NCBI RefSeq assembly: GCF_900130045.1
Contig: NZ_FQXT01000003.1
Location: forward strand, 1 to 64,000
Direction: 5' to 3'
Length of the DNA: 64,000 nt
Source: Leeuwenhoekiella palythoae
GTDB taxonomy: Bacteria; Bacteroidota; Bacteroidia; Flavobacteriales; Flavobacteriaceae
The notes under the pieces are model-generated. The model had not been told where the DNA came from. It did not search any database and was given only the letters and a program-made list of their open reading frames with translations. A program made the translations under genes and the position numbers. This document shows, one piece after another, positions 27,919 to 36,405 of the stretch (position 1 is the first letter of the stretch; every line of letters begins with the position of its first letter).

Positions 27919-28956
27919 TTAATAACTGTGATCGTCTAATTTAACTTTTCCTCTAAAAGTTCGGTAAACGAAAAAGGTATATCCTAGAACCAACGGACCA
28001 CCGATTGCTACAAATAAGAGCATAATTCCCAGAGAGCGCTCAGAAGATGCAGCTTCATAAACATCCAGACTGTATTTAGGATCAACAGTTGAAAAAAGGA
28101 GGTTGGGATACAGCTCTACGGCAACCAATACTAGTAATAAACTTATGGTGAGTGACGAAAAGAAAAATGCCAGTTTATAATTCTTTTTACTCGCCAAACG
28201 CGGTACGTTAGCAATACTCAAAAAGGTGAGCACAGGAACGGCAAATAGGATAGGAGCACTTTTAAAATCATCAGACAAATGCGGAATGTAAAGCAGCGTG
28301 TAAAGTGTAGTGATCGCAAAGCTTACCATAAAAAAGATCATTCCTTTTTGCAGCAGATTTGTAAGCTGATCAAACATTGCGCCTTCGGTTTTTAGTAAAA
28401 GATAAATCGCTCCGTGCGCCATAAATAGGGCGAGTGTCGTCACACCGGTCATTATCGCGTACGGATTCAAAAATTCAAAAAAGCCTGATCCTGTGTATTG
28501 ATAATTTTCACCTATAGCAAAACCTTGCAGCACATTTCCTAAAACAACGCCTAACAAAAATGCAAGCATAATACTTGAAATGCTGTAACTCACATCCCAA
28601 AGTCTTCGCCACCAAAGCATTTCTTCTTTTCCTCTAAATTCAATGGAAATTGCTCTGAAAATAATAAAGATCAAAAACAGCATAAACGGGATATACAATG
28701 AAGAAAAAAGTGTAGCATACATCACTGGGAACCCAGCAAATAAGGCTCCGCCGCCAATCACTAGCCAAACTTCATTACCATCCCAAACAGGACCAACGGC
28801 ATTAAGCGCGATACGGCGATTCAACTCCTTTTTAAAGAATAAATGCCAAGCCCCGGCGCCAAAATCAAAACCATCTAAAATCGCATAGCCTGAGAATAAA
28901 CCACCAATTACTAAAAACCACCAGGTGGGATAATCTATACCTAAAATTGTTTCCAT
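27919..28956 (-). CDS. cydB: Cytochrome bd ubiquinol oxidase subunit II
   Basis: A 345-residue integral membrane protein with about eight or nine helices, starting METILGIDYPTWWFLVIGGLFSGYAILDGFDFGAG, of which the YAILDGFDFG stretch is the CydB signature, followed by NAVGPVWDGNEVWLV. CydB pairs with CydA in the high-affinity, cyanide-tolerant terminal oxidase of the inner membrane. It lies 9 nt downstream of cydA in the same operon. No cydX-like small ORF was recognised after it. Confidence 0.95.
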   Translation of the reverse strand: METILGIDYPTWWFLVIGGLFSGYAILDGFDFGAGAWHLFFKKELNRRIALNAVGPVWDGNEVWLVIGGGALFAGFPVMYATLFSSLYIPFMLFLIFIIFRAISIEFRGKEEMLWWRRLWDVSYSISSIMLAFLLGVVLGNVLQGFAIGENYQYTGSGFFEFLNPYAIMTGVTTLALFMAHGAIYLLLKTEGAMFDQLTNLLQKGMIFFMVSFAITTLYTLLYIPHLSDDFKSAPILFAVPVLTFLSIANVPRLASKKNYKLAFFFSSLTISLLLVLVAVELYPNLLFSTVDPKYSLDVYEAASSERSLGIMLLFVAIGGPLVLGYTFFVYRTFRGKVKLDDHSY

Positions 28957-28965
28957 ACTATTCTG

Positions 28966-30348
28966 TTATCCTGTTACTACTTCGCTGATCTCTTTAGTTA
29001 ACGGTCGATCGTCATCCTCGTCATTAGCCTCTTCATAAGGTCCGTGTTTTATTTTTTTATTCAGCAGATATACAAAAAGTAAAAAGAGTAGGGCGTACAC
29101 CGCAAAAAATAGAATGAGCGAAAATAATACTTGATTTGCTGTGACTGCCTGTGAAAAAGCTTCATTGGTACGCAACAAACCGTACACAACCCAAGGTTGC
29201 CTTCCCATTTCTGCTGAAAACCAGCCTACTTGATTGGCGATCTGCGGAAGCAGTGCAGTAAATACAAAAACCCACAGCAACCATTTTTTAGTAAATAATT
29301 TCTTTTTCCACAGTAAAAACGAAGCATATAAGGTAAGCGCGATCAAAAACATACCGATGGCAACCATAAGGTGATAAAACTGAAAAACAGCATTTACCTG
29401 AGAAGGGCGCTCATCTGCGGGGAAAGCATTTAAACCGGTTACTGGAGCTTCAAAATCCTGATCTAATAAAAAAGAAAGTCCGCCGGGAATCGCTAAACCA
29501 GTCACTTCTTGCTTCTCCTGATCTACCCAACCGAACAAATACATATCAGCCGCAGCGCTTTCGTCATAATGTCCTTCTAGTGCAGCTAATTTTGCCGGTT
29601 GATGTTCTGCTACAACTTCCGCCGAAGCGTGCCCTGCTACAAGTTGAGCGAGCGAAGTTATAGTAGCAATGATAAGTGTGATCTTAAATGCTTTTTTTGA
29701 AATGCTCACGTAACGTCCTCTTAAGATATAATAGGCGTGCACACTAAGAATTAAAAATACTCCCGCTAGAAAAGCGCCCAGCCAAACGTGCCAAATACGT
29801 TCTACACTCGACGGATTGAAAACCATTGCCCAAAAATCAGTGATCTCTGCACGGGCTTGCATACCTTCTCCTACAATGTGATATCCTGCCGGCGTTTGTT
29901 GCCAACTGTTTGCGACTACGATCCATATTGCAGAAAACATAGAACCTAGAAATACGCCGATTGTTGAAACCAAGTGAACCCAAGGTTTAACGCGGTTCCA
30001 GCCAAAAAGTAAAACGCCAAGAAAACCACTTTCAAGAGCAAAGGCAAAAATACCTTCGGCAGCGAGGGCGCTACCAAAAACATCTCCTACATAACGCGAA
30101 TAGGTGGCCCAATTGGTACCAAATTCAAATTCCATTACGATACCCGTAACGACACCGATTCCAAAGGTGAGCGCAAAGATTTTAGTCCAAAATTTTGCGA
30201 GAATATGATAATCTTCCTTTTTTGTTCTAACATATAAACTTTCAAAAACCACCATTAAAAGGCCTATTCCTATGCTTAAAGGCGGATAGATATAGTGAAA
30301 AGCTACTGTAAAGGCAAATTGTATTCGGGCGAGAAGTTCTACATCCAT
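28966..30348 (-). CDS. cydA: Cytochrome bd ubiquinol oxidase subunit I
   Basis: A 460-residue heme-bearing subunit. His18 in RIQFAFTVAFHYIYPP corresponds to the proximal heme ligand near the N-terminus of CydA, and MGRQPWVVYGLLRT is the conserved quinol/heme motif before the last helices. Length well below the E. coli protein (about 522) indicates the short Q-loop class. It oxidises quinol and reduces O2 to water with CydB under microaerobic or stress conditions. First gene of the operon; the 170-nt gap upstream contains no other recognisable gene. Confidence 0.95.
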   Translation of the reverse strand: MDVELLARIQFAFTVAFHYIYPPLSIGIGLLMVVFESLYVRTKKEDYHILAKFWTKIFALTFGIGVVTGIVMEFEFGTNWATYSRYVGDVFGSALAAEGIFAFALESGFLGVLLFGWNRVKPWVHLVSTIGVFLGSMFSAIWIVVANSWQQTPAGYHIVGEGMQARAEITDFWAMVFNPSSVERIWHVWLGAFLAGVFLILSVHAYYILRGRYVSISKKAFKITLIIATITSLAQLVAGHASAEVVAEHQPAKLAALEGHYDESAAADMYLFGWVDQEKQEVTGLAIPGGLSFLLDQDFEAPVTGLNAFPADERPSQVNAVFQFYHLMVAIGMFLIALTLYASFLLWKKKLFTKKWLLWVFVFTALLPQIANQVGWFSAEMGRQPWVVYGLLRTNEAFSQAVTANQVLFSLILFFAVYALLFLLFVYLLNKKIKHGPYEEANDEDDDRPLTKEISEVVTG

Positions 30349-30518
30349 GAGAGCAGGTATTGGAGAATTTTAGCAAAAGCGGTACGCTGCTTTTTCCTGC
30401 TATAAAATTACAACCCAATCTTGGTTTGGACCGGCGGAAACACTAGGTTTTCTTGTTAAAAGTCTTTCATAAATTTTGAAAATTCGTACCATCCAATGGT
30501 CGAAGAATTGGAGTAGAT

Positions 30519-31400
30519 CTACTTTTGAGAATGCTCTTTAAAAGGGTAGGTGAGTTGTCCCGTAAAATCGTGTGGAAAGCGCTCATCGCCGTCAAAACCT
30601 ATCTCTATATCTTTTCCGCTTTTAGGAACGTATGCGGTACCAAAAAGATAGTCCCAAATGCTCAAACTCAAACCGAAATTCATTCCGTACTTATGCTCCG
30701 GTGGGAGTGCCTTAGCGTGATGCCAAATGTGCATACGCGGATTATTCAACACATAACCCAGCGGACCGTAACTCCAATCGAGATTGGCGTGGTTTAAATG
30801 CCCGATAAACACCGAAAACATATGCACCACAAAAAATTGTTCGATCCCAAAACCTATCATTGCCAGCGGAATATACTGCGCGCTTTTATAAACTAGAGTT
30901 TCAACAAAATGGAATCGAAACTGAGCAGCAAAACCCATTTCTTTTACGCTGTGGTGCACTTGATGAAATTTCCATAACCACGGCACACGATGCAGCATTC
31001 GGTGTACATTCCATTGGATAAAATCAGCGATGATAAACATGATTAAAAGTTGCGCCCACACCGGAAAGTCCTGAACCTCGATCGCCACCAGATTATCTAT
31101 TCCAAAAAGTCCTAAAAAGTCATTGAAGAGTTCAACACCTACATTAGAAAGCGCGTTATAACCAATCAAAGAGAACAAAAAGAAATTGAAGATCATATAA
31201 AACGCATCAAGCCAAAAACCTTTTCTGAAAATAGGCTGTTTTTTACGCCAGGGAATTATGATCTCAAATGCAAAAACAAGTAAAGACAATCCAAGCAGCC
31301 AGTAGAAATAGTTGGTCCACCCGGGATTTGTGATCTCTTCTATCAGGTAATTAAAATAACCCGTAAAAGAATCCTGTATGATCTTTAGATATTTTTCCAC
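30519..31400 (-). CDS. Sterol desaturase / fatty acid hydroxylase family protein
   Basis: A 293-residue polytopic membrane protein with the eight-histidine di-iron motifs of the family (PF04116): HRMLHR, HQVHHS and HIWHHA, with an intervening HLNHANLDW segment typical of the Bacteroidota members. Such enzymes hydroxylate or desaturate lipids (carotenoids, fatty acids, sterol-like compounds) with O2. The start ATG at 31400 is 30 nt downstream of the DinB-like gene, suggesting co-transcription. Substrate unknown. Confidence 0.88.
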   Translation of the reverse strand: MEKYLKIIQDSFTGYFNYLIEEITNPGWTNYFYWLLGLSLLVFAFEIIIPWRKKQPIFRKGFWLDAFYMIFNFFLFSLIGYNALSNVGVELFNDFLGLFGIDNLVAIEVQDFPVWAQLLIMFIIADFIQWNVHRMLHRVPWLWKFHQVHHSVKEMGFAAQFRFHFVETLVYKSAQYIPLAMIGFGIEQFFVVHMFSVFIGHLNHANLDWSYGPLGYVLNNPRMHIWHHAKALPPEHKYGMNFGLSLSIWDYLFGTAYVPKSGKDIEIGFDGDERFPHDFTGQLTYPFKEHSQK

Positions 31401-31430
31401 GTAGGATAGGTCGGTTTCAAGGCTGTAAAA

Positions 31431-31901
31431 TTACGTTGATGCTTCGGTTTTTAGCAGTAGTACGATCTGTCCCAGATGATAATAGCTGTGTTCAATAAGC
31501 GCCTCAATATTGCGTTTATAAGTTCCGTATGCTTCTTTCACAAAAATAGCGTCTAGTTGGGCATCGCTAAGGGGTTGGATTAATGCGATCAATTCTTCGG
31601 TATTTTTCCAGAAAAGGGCTAAAAAATTTTGCCACTCCTGATCACTTTGTAAAGGCTCAAAATCAAAACTAAATCGGTCGCTGATGCTAAGTTCACCTCT
31701 AAGAAAAACCTGCTTTACACCTGCGATGTAATAATGAATGTGCTGTGCAAGAACCTCGACAGTATTGTACGATCTAATAGGTATGGAAACCTGCGCCAAT
31801 GAGGTCGTATTCAATTCCTTTTTAAAATTTGTGTTGGCGATCCAGGTACCATCAAGAATTACTTCTTGTAGTCTTTGCGCCAGAGCTGCTGCTTGTGACA
31901 T
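31431..31901 (-). CDS. DinB-like four-helix protein
   Basis: A 156-residue all-helical protein with the putative metal-binding histidines of the DinB/YfiT superfamily: EVLAQHIHYYIAGVKQVF in the first half and IEALIEHSYYHLGQIVLLLK near the C-terminus. Members include thiol transferases and stress-linked proteins, but this one cannot be given a reaction. Likely the promoter-proximal gene of a two-gene unit with the sterol-desaturase-family protein. Confidence 0.75.
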   Translation of the reverse strand: MSQAAALAQRLQEVILDGTWIANTNFKKELNTTSLAQVSIPIRSYNTVEVLAQHIHYYIAGVKQVFLRGELSISDRFSFDFEPLQSDQEWQNFLALFWKNTEELIALIQPLSDAQLDAIFVKEAYGTYKRNIEALIEHSYYHLGQIVLLLKTEAST

Positions 31902-31944
31902 AGTTTTATAGAATGGACTCGTGCTTTTTAAATTTAATCAAATC

Positions 31945-31974
31945 TTGACATTCCTATGAAAGCGGTTATGTTTA
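31945..31974 (+). promoter_or_regulatory. Promoter of the LpxR-like gene
   Basis: TTG (31945-31947), 19-nt spacer, then TATGTTTA (31967-31974), one base off the Bacteroidota -7 consensus TAnnTTTG. The start codon is 27 nt further on. Confidence 0.5.
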
Positions 31975-32000
31975 AATTTAAAACTGTTTAGTTTAGACCA

Positions 32001-32954
32001 ATGAAGATTGTAAAAATCGGTATTGCCCTGTGGCTTTTTATGACTCCTTTTCTACTGAAAGCACAGCAAGACACCGCCTATAAATACGAAGTGCTGGCAG
32101 GTCACGATAACGATTTTACGATTTTTGGCACACGTACAGATTGGCATTATACGTACGGAATTCATTTAGGCTTTGGTTGGCGACCGAAACAAACGAACTT
32201 AATCACTCAGCTTTTTCCGAATAAAAAGGCATTCAGTCATTATATAGCGGCGCATATCCAAGCATACACTCCAGATTATGCGCGTACCTATCAAATTGTA
32301 AAAACCAGACAGCCCTATGCCGGTTGGGGCTATTTAGATTTTGCGAATAACTACGGATTTGAAAACGTGTTTTTACAATTAAAAGTTGATCTGGGGATTT
32401 TAGGACCAGCTGTTCACGCCGGCGATATTCAGAATTTTATTCATCAAAAATTTTCTAAGGATATTTTTGTTGATCAATGGGAAGACCAGATCCCGAATCA
32501 GTTTGGTTTTAATTTGAGGGCTAATTATGCTCAGGATATTTTTACTGAAAAATGGCTCAACCTGTACAGTTTAAGCCGAATTTCCGCAGGAAATATCTTT
32601 ACCTTTTTTGAGCAAGGTCTTTATTTTAGGTTTGGGCAGTTTAATGCAATTGGGCGTTCTGTGGCACGGCAACAGAGTTTGCTAGGTAATGGTGAAACCG
32701 AAATTTTTCTTGAAGCCGGTTTTAATATGAATTTTTCAGCATTTAATGCGACCATCGAAAACGCTAATGGGCAAGGCGAAAAAGTAGTTCCGCAAAACCT
32801 GGTAAATCACAGGATTTTAAACGGACACGTTGGTGTATTTTTTTCACAGAAACGCTATGCTATAGGTCTAAAATGGAATTATACCGAAGGTGAAATAAAA
32901 GGAAATGAACCACACCGGTTTGCGATTCTGGCCGGTACCTATAAGTTTAATTAG
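32001..32954 (+). CDS. Lipid A deacylase LpxR family protein
   Basis: A 317-residue outer-membrane beta-barrel with a signal peptide (cleavage after LLKAQ). The N-terminal strand LAGHDNDFTIFGTRTDWHYTYGIHLGFGW corresponds to the LpxR active-site region (N-D and Y-T-x-G elements of DUF2219/PF09982). LpxR removes the 3'-acyloxyacyl chain from lipid A; whether this distant member has the same activity is unproven. It abuts the convergent SulP gene with no intergenic base between the two stop codons. Confidence 0.8.
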   Translation: MKIVKIGIALWLFMTPFLLKAQQDTAYKYEVLAGHDNDFTIFGTRTDWHYTYGIHLGFGWRPKQTNLITQLFPNKKAFSHYIAAHIQAYTPDYARTYQIVKTRQPYAGWGYLDFANNYGFENVFLQLKVDLGILGPAVHAGDIQNFIHQKFSKDIFVDQWEDQIPNQFGFNLRANYAQDIFTEKWLNLYSLSRISAGNIFTFFEQGLYFRFGQFNAIGRSVARQQSLLGNGETEIFLEAGFNMNFSAFNATIENANGQGEKVVPQNLVNHRILNGHVGVFFSQKRYAIGLKWNYTEGEIKGNEPHRFAILAGTYKFN

Positions 32955-34670
32955 TTAGAATTTTTGTCGGGAAACGCGATCTTCAATTTCGGTACGCGGA
33001 TGTATGCCATCAATAAATTCTACAGCTTCCACAACACGAACAAACAAGTTTTCGGCACCTAATAATTCGGTTACTCCGGTTTTAAATAGAATATCTCGTG
33101 TAGGACCTGTGGCAGCGGCGATCATCAGCGTGATTTCTTTTTGACGCAGTTCTAAGATCACAAATTTTAAAATGTAGATCGCACTACTATCAATGTAATT
33201 GATCGCTTCGGCATTAATGATAATCGTTTTTAGATCAGGTCCTTTAGCTTTGATGTGTTTCTTCAACTCCTTATAGAAATAATCTTTATTTCCGAAGAAT
33301 AACTGCGCATCAAAACGAACGACTAAGATGTCTTTTCGGTCAATAATATCAGTTGCAAAACGGTTGATATTCTTAAAATAAGTAGTGCCTTTTATTTGAC
33401 CCAAAACAGCCATATGTGGTTTTGAAGTTCGATAAACCATCAGCAGCAATGAAAATAAAACGCCAAGAATGATTCCTTCTTGAATACCTACAAACAGCGT
33501 AATGATAAATGTAGTCACTAATAAAAAAAACTCATCCTTTTGGTTTTTATAGAGCTCCTTAGGATATTTTAAATCGATCAGACTGGTGATCGCAAGCATA
33601 ATGATCGAAGCCAAAATTGCATTGGGCAAATAGTAAAACACCGGAGTGAGAAAAAGCAATGTGAGTGCAACAAGACTTGCACTTATGAATGCCGCAACAC
33701 CTGTTTTTGCACCGGCTTGAAAGTTTACAGCGGTTCGGCTAAAACCCGCGGTTGTGGGATAACATTGAAACAGCGAACCGATTATATTCCCGGTTCCTAA
33801 TGCGATAAGTTCTTGATTAGGCTTTATCGTATTGGATTTGACTTTTTCTTCTAAGGCTTTACCAATGGAAACAACTTCCATAAAAGCAATAAGAGACATC
33901 GCAAGGGCAAGTGTAAAAAGCTGACCAAGATCTTCCCAAGGCACTGTGGGAATATCAAAGCCGGGTAGTCCTTGCGGAATTTTACCCACTAATAGTAAAC
34001 CATAATTTGTAAGGGGGGTAAAGTAGGCCAGAGCGATCCCAAAAACCACCACCACAATAGCAGCCGGAATCTGACTATTAATACGTTTGATCAAGAGCAT
34101 AATGCCAATTCCTGTAAGGCCAACAACCACTGCAACCGGATTGATCTGATCAAGTTGTCCCAACGTTTGCTTTATAATTGGCAAGGTCCTGTTACTGGTG
34201 ACGCTGATACCCAGTAAATGTTTAAGTTGCGTGATACCAATAATTAATGCAGCCGCAGAAGTAAAACCACTGATCACCGGCTTAGACAAAAAATTGACGA
34301 GAAAGCCCATTTTTAAAAATCCCATCAAGATCTGAATGATCCCAACAAATAGCGCAAGAAAGATGGCCATCGCAATGTATTCATCAAGCCCACTAAGCGA
34401 AAGCGCTCCCAATCCGGAAGCAATAATCAGCGAATCCATCGCCACAGGACCGATGGCAATTTGACGCGAAGTCCCCATTAAAGCATAAATGACTTGAGGT
34501 AAAAGAGCAGCATAGAGCCCAAAAACCGGAGGTAAACCGGCGATCATCGCGTATGCCATTCCCTGCGGAATCAACATAATTCCAACGGTTATTCCTGCTG
34601 AAACATCACCAGACAGATAACTTTTTTTGTAGTTTGGTAACCAGTCAAATATGGGGAAGAATTTCTTCAA
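32955..34670 (-). CDS. SulP family anion transporter with STAS domain
   Basis: A 571-residue protein: about 12-14 membrane helices in the SLC26/SulP fold (DVSAGITVGIMLIPQGMAYAMIAGLPPVFGLYAALLP is the N-terminal signature region) and a cytoplasmic STAS domain from about 440 to 550 (INYIDSSAIYIL). The family exchanges or cotransports sulfate, bicarbonate or other anions; the substrate cannot be told. A consensus -7 box lies upstream at 34781-34788 on the minus strand. Confidence 0.9.
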   Translation of the reverse strand: MKKFFPIFDWLPNYKKSYLSGDVSAGITVGIMLIPQGMAYAMIAGLPPVFGLYAALLPQVIYALMGTSRQIAIGPVAMDSLIIASGLGALSLSGLDEYIAMAIFLALFVGIIQILMGFLKMGFLVNFLSKPVISGFTSAAALIIGITQLKHLLGISVTSNRTLPIIKQTLGQLDQINPVAVVVGLTGIGIMLLIKRINSQIPAAIVVVVFGIALAYFTPLTNYGLLLVGKIPQGLPGFDIPTVPWEDLGQLFTLALAMSLIAFMEVVSIGKALEEKVKSNTIKPNQELIALGTGNIIGSLFQCYPTTAGFSRTAVNFQAGAKTGVAAFISASLVALTLLFLTPVFYYLPNAILASIIMLAITSLIDLKYPKELYKNQKDEFFLLVTTFIITLFVGIQEGIILGVLFSLLLMVYRTSKPHMAVLGQIKGTTYFKNINRFATDIIDRKDILVVRFDAQLFFGNKDYFYKELKKHIKAKGPDLKTIIINAEAINYIDSSAIYILKFVILELRQKEITLMIAAATGPTRDILFKTGVTELLGAENLFVRVVEAVEFIDGIHPRTEIEDRVSRQKF

Positions 34671-35094
34671 ATATTAAATTTTAGAACCACAGCCAAAGCG
34701 ATACTGCCTTGAGACGTAGTTCAATGTTAAAAACTAATTTCATTGTGTGCCTTCGGCCTTGCCTCGAGGTTTAATATCGGCAAATATAGACCGTAGCTTT
34801 TGATGTACTCGTAACTCTTGTTACAAAGCGTCAGGATTAAAAATACAATTTTAAGCGTATCAAATAACCGCTTTGGCTTCCATTCCATGTTAAATAGAAA
34901 CTAAATAAACTTGCGCTGAGCTTTGCTGCAAAACAGGCCTTAAATTGTATATTTACTCGATAATCAAGAGCGCAAACGTCTAGAAAAAGCGTACTAGTAA
35001 AACATTTTACTTTTACGTCCAACTAAAGGCTGGGCAACGTCGCTGATTTGGTTTGAAATTTTAAAAGCGTATAGCGAGAACACCAAGTGTTTTT
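34671..35094. other. 424-bp divergent intergenic region
   Basis: Between the SulP gene (minus) and tilS (plus). A perfect minus-strand -7 consensus, TATATTTG (complement of 34781-34788), is the best SulP promoter candidate, though no -33 box is correctly spaced. A small GTAAC/GTTAC hairpin occurs near 34811-34823. I see no gene or known RNA family in the remainder. Confidence 0.35.
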
Positions 35095-36405
35095 ATGATC
35101 AAAAGGTTTAATCAGCATATAGAATCTCAGTTTAATGGATTGAAACAAACTTCGGTTTTGTTAGCGATAAGCGGGGGATTAGACAGTGTGGTTTTGGCCT
35201 ATTTATTAAAAGCTTGTGATGTTGATTTTGAGATGGCGCATTGCAATTTTAAGCTGCGCGGAAGCGAGAGCGATGCAGATGCAATTTTTGTTGAAAAACT
35301 AGCCGAAGCATTACAAGTTAAGTTGCATCTTCAAAATTTTAATACCGAAGCCTATGCTAAAGATCAAAAGGTTTCCATTCAAATGGCAGCACGCGAATTA
35401 CGGTATCATTGGTTTGAAGAGCTTTGTCAAACATTCGGGTTAGCGTATATCGCCACTGCGCACCATGCGAAAGATGATCTTGAGACTTTTCTCATCAACC
35501 TAAGTCGAGGTTCAGGAATAGATGGGCTCACTGGCATTACTGCGCATAATGAGCAATTAATTCGTCCCTTGTTACCGTTCAGCAGAGAAGAGATTCTAGC
35601 GTATGCAGAGGCCAATGAGATCAAGTGGCGAGAAGATAGTAGCAATGCTTCAGATAAATATTTGCGCAATCATTTAAGACATCACGCTATTCCTGCGATA
35701 GAAGAAGCAGCCCCCCAATTTTTAAATCAGTTTCAGAAGAGTCAACAGCATTTAAAAGAAGTTGCACTGCTACTTGAAGATTACACGGCAATGCTGTTTT
35801 CTCAGATCGTAAATCAGTCTTTTAAGGGCTATGAATTAAGCATTCAGAAGTTGAAGCAGACGCCAAATACCAAGGCGGTCTTGTATCAATTACTTAAGGA
35901 TTTTGAATTTACGGCTTGGGATGATATTTATGATTTGCTAGATGCTGAACCCGGTAAATATGTTTCCGCAAAAAATCACCGACTTATAAGAGATCGTGAG
36001 GTGCTACTACTTACAGAACATAAAAAAAAACACGAAGTTGTTTTATGGAATGAGCAAGACGCAAGCCTTGTTCTTGACAATCTAAAGATCAAAAAAGAAG
36101 CTGTAGATCAATTTTCAAAAACTACGGCTACCGAAGCTATTTTTGATAAAGACCAATTAGATTTTCCGCTTAAATTAAGAAAATGGGAGGAAGGCGATTG
36201 GTTTTATCCATTTGGCTTAAAAGGGAAAAAGAAGCTTAGTAAATTCTTTAAAGACTTAAAATATTCGACTCTTGATAAAGAGTCAGTTTGGCTTCTGTGT
36301 AACGACCAAGACATCATCTGGGTCGTAGGAGCACGAACTGACGATCGCTACAAAGTAACCCCTAATACTTCTCAATTTTTAAAAATTACCGCATACTATG
36401 ATTAA
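35095..36405 (+). CDS. tilS: tRNA(Ile)-lysidine synthetase
   Basis: A 436-residue PP-loop ATPase. The ATP-binding motif SGGLDS is at residues 26-31, the family segment HCNFKLRGSESDAD follows, and the C-terminal substrate-binding domain ends with LRKWEEGDWFYPFGLKGKKKLSKFF. TilS converts C34 of the AUA-decoding tRNA-Ile into lysidine and is essential. Its last codons overlap the start of dsbD by 8 nt, so the two are translationally coupled. Confidence 0.95.
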   Translation: MIKRFNQHIESQFNGLKQTSVLLAISGGLDSVVLAYLLKACDVDFEMAHCNFKLRGSESDADAIFVEKLAEALQVKLHLQNFNTEAYAKDQKVSIQMAARELRYHWFEELCQTFGLAYIATAHHAKDDLETFLINLSRGSGIDGLTGITAHNEQLIRPLLPFSREEILAYAEANEIKWREDSSNASDKYLRNHLRHHAIPAIEEAAPQFLNQFQKSQQHLKEVALLLEDYTAMLFSQIVNQSFKGYELSIQKLKQTPNTKAVLYQLLKDFEFTAWDDIYDLLDAEPGKYVSAKNHRLIRDREVLLLTEHKKKHEVVLWNEQDASLVLDNLKIKKEAVDQFSKTTATEAIFDKDQLDFPLKLRKWEEGDWFYPFGLKGKKKLSKFFKDLKYSTLDKESVWLLCNDQDIIWVVGARTDDRYKVTPNTSQFLKITAYYD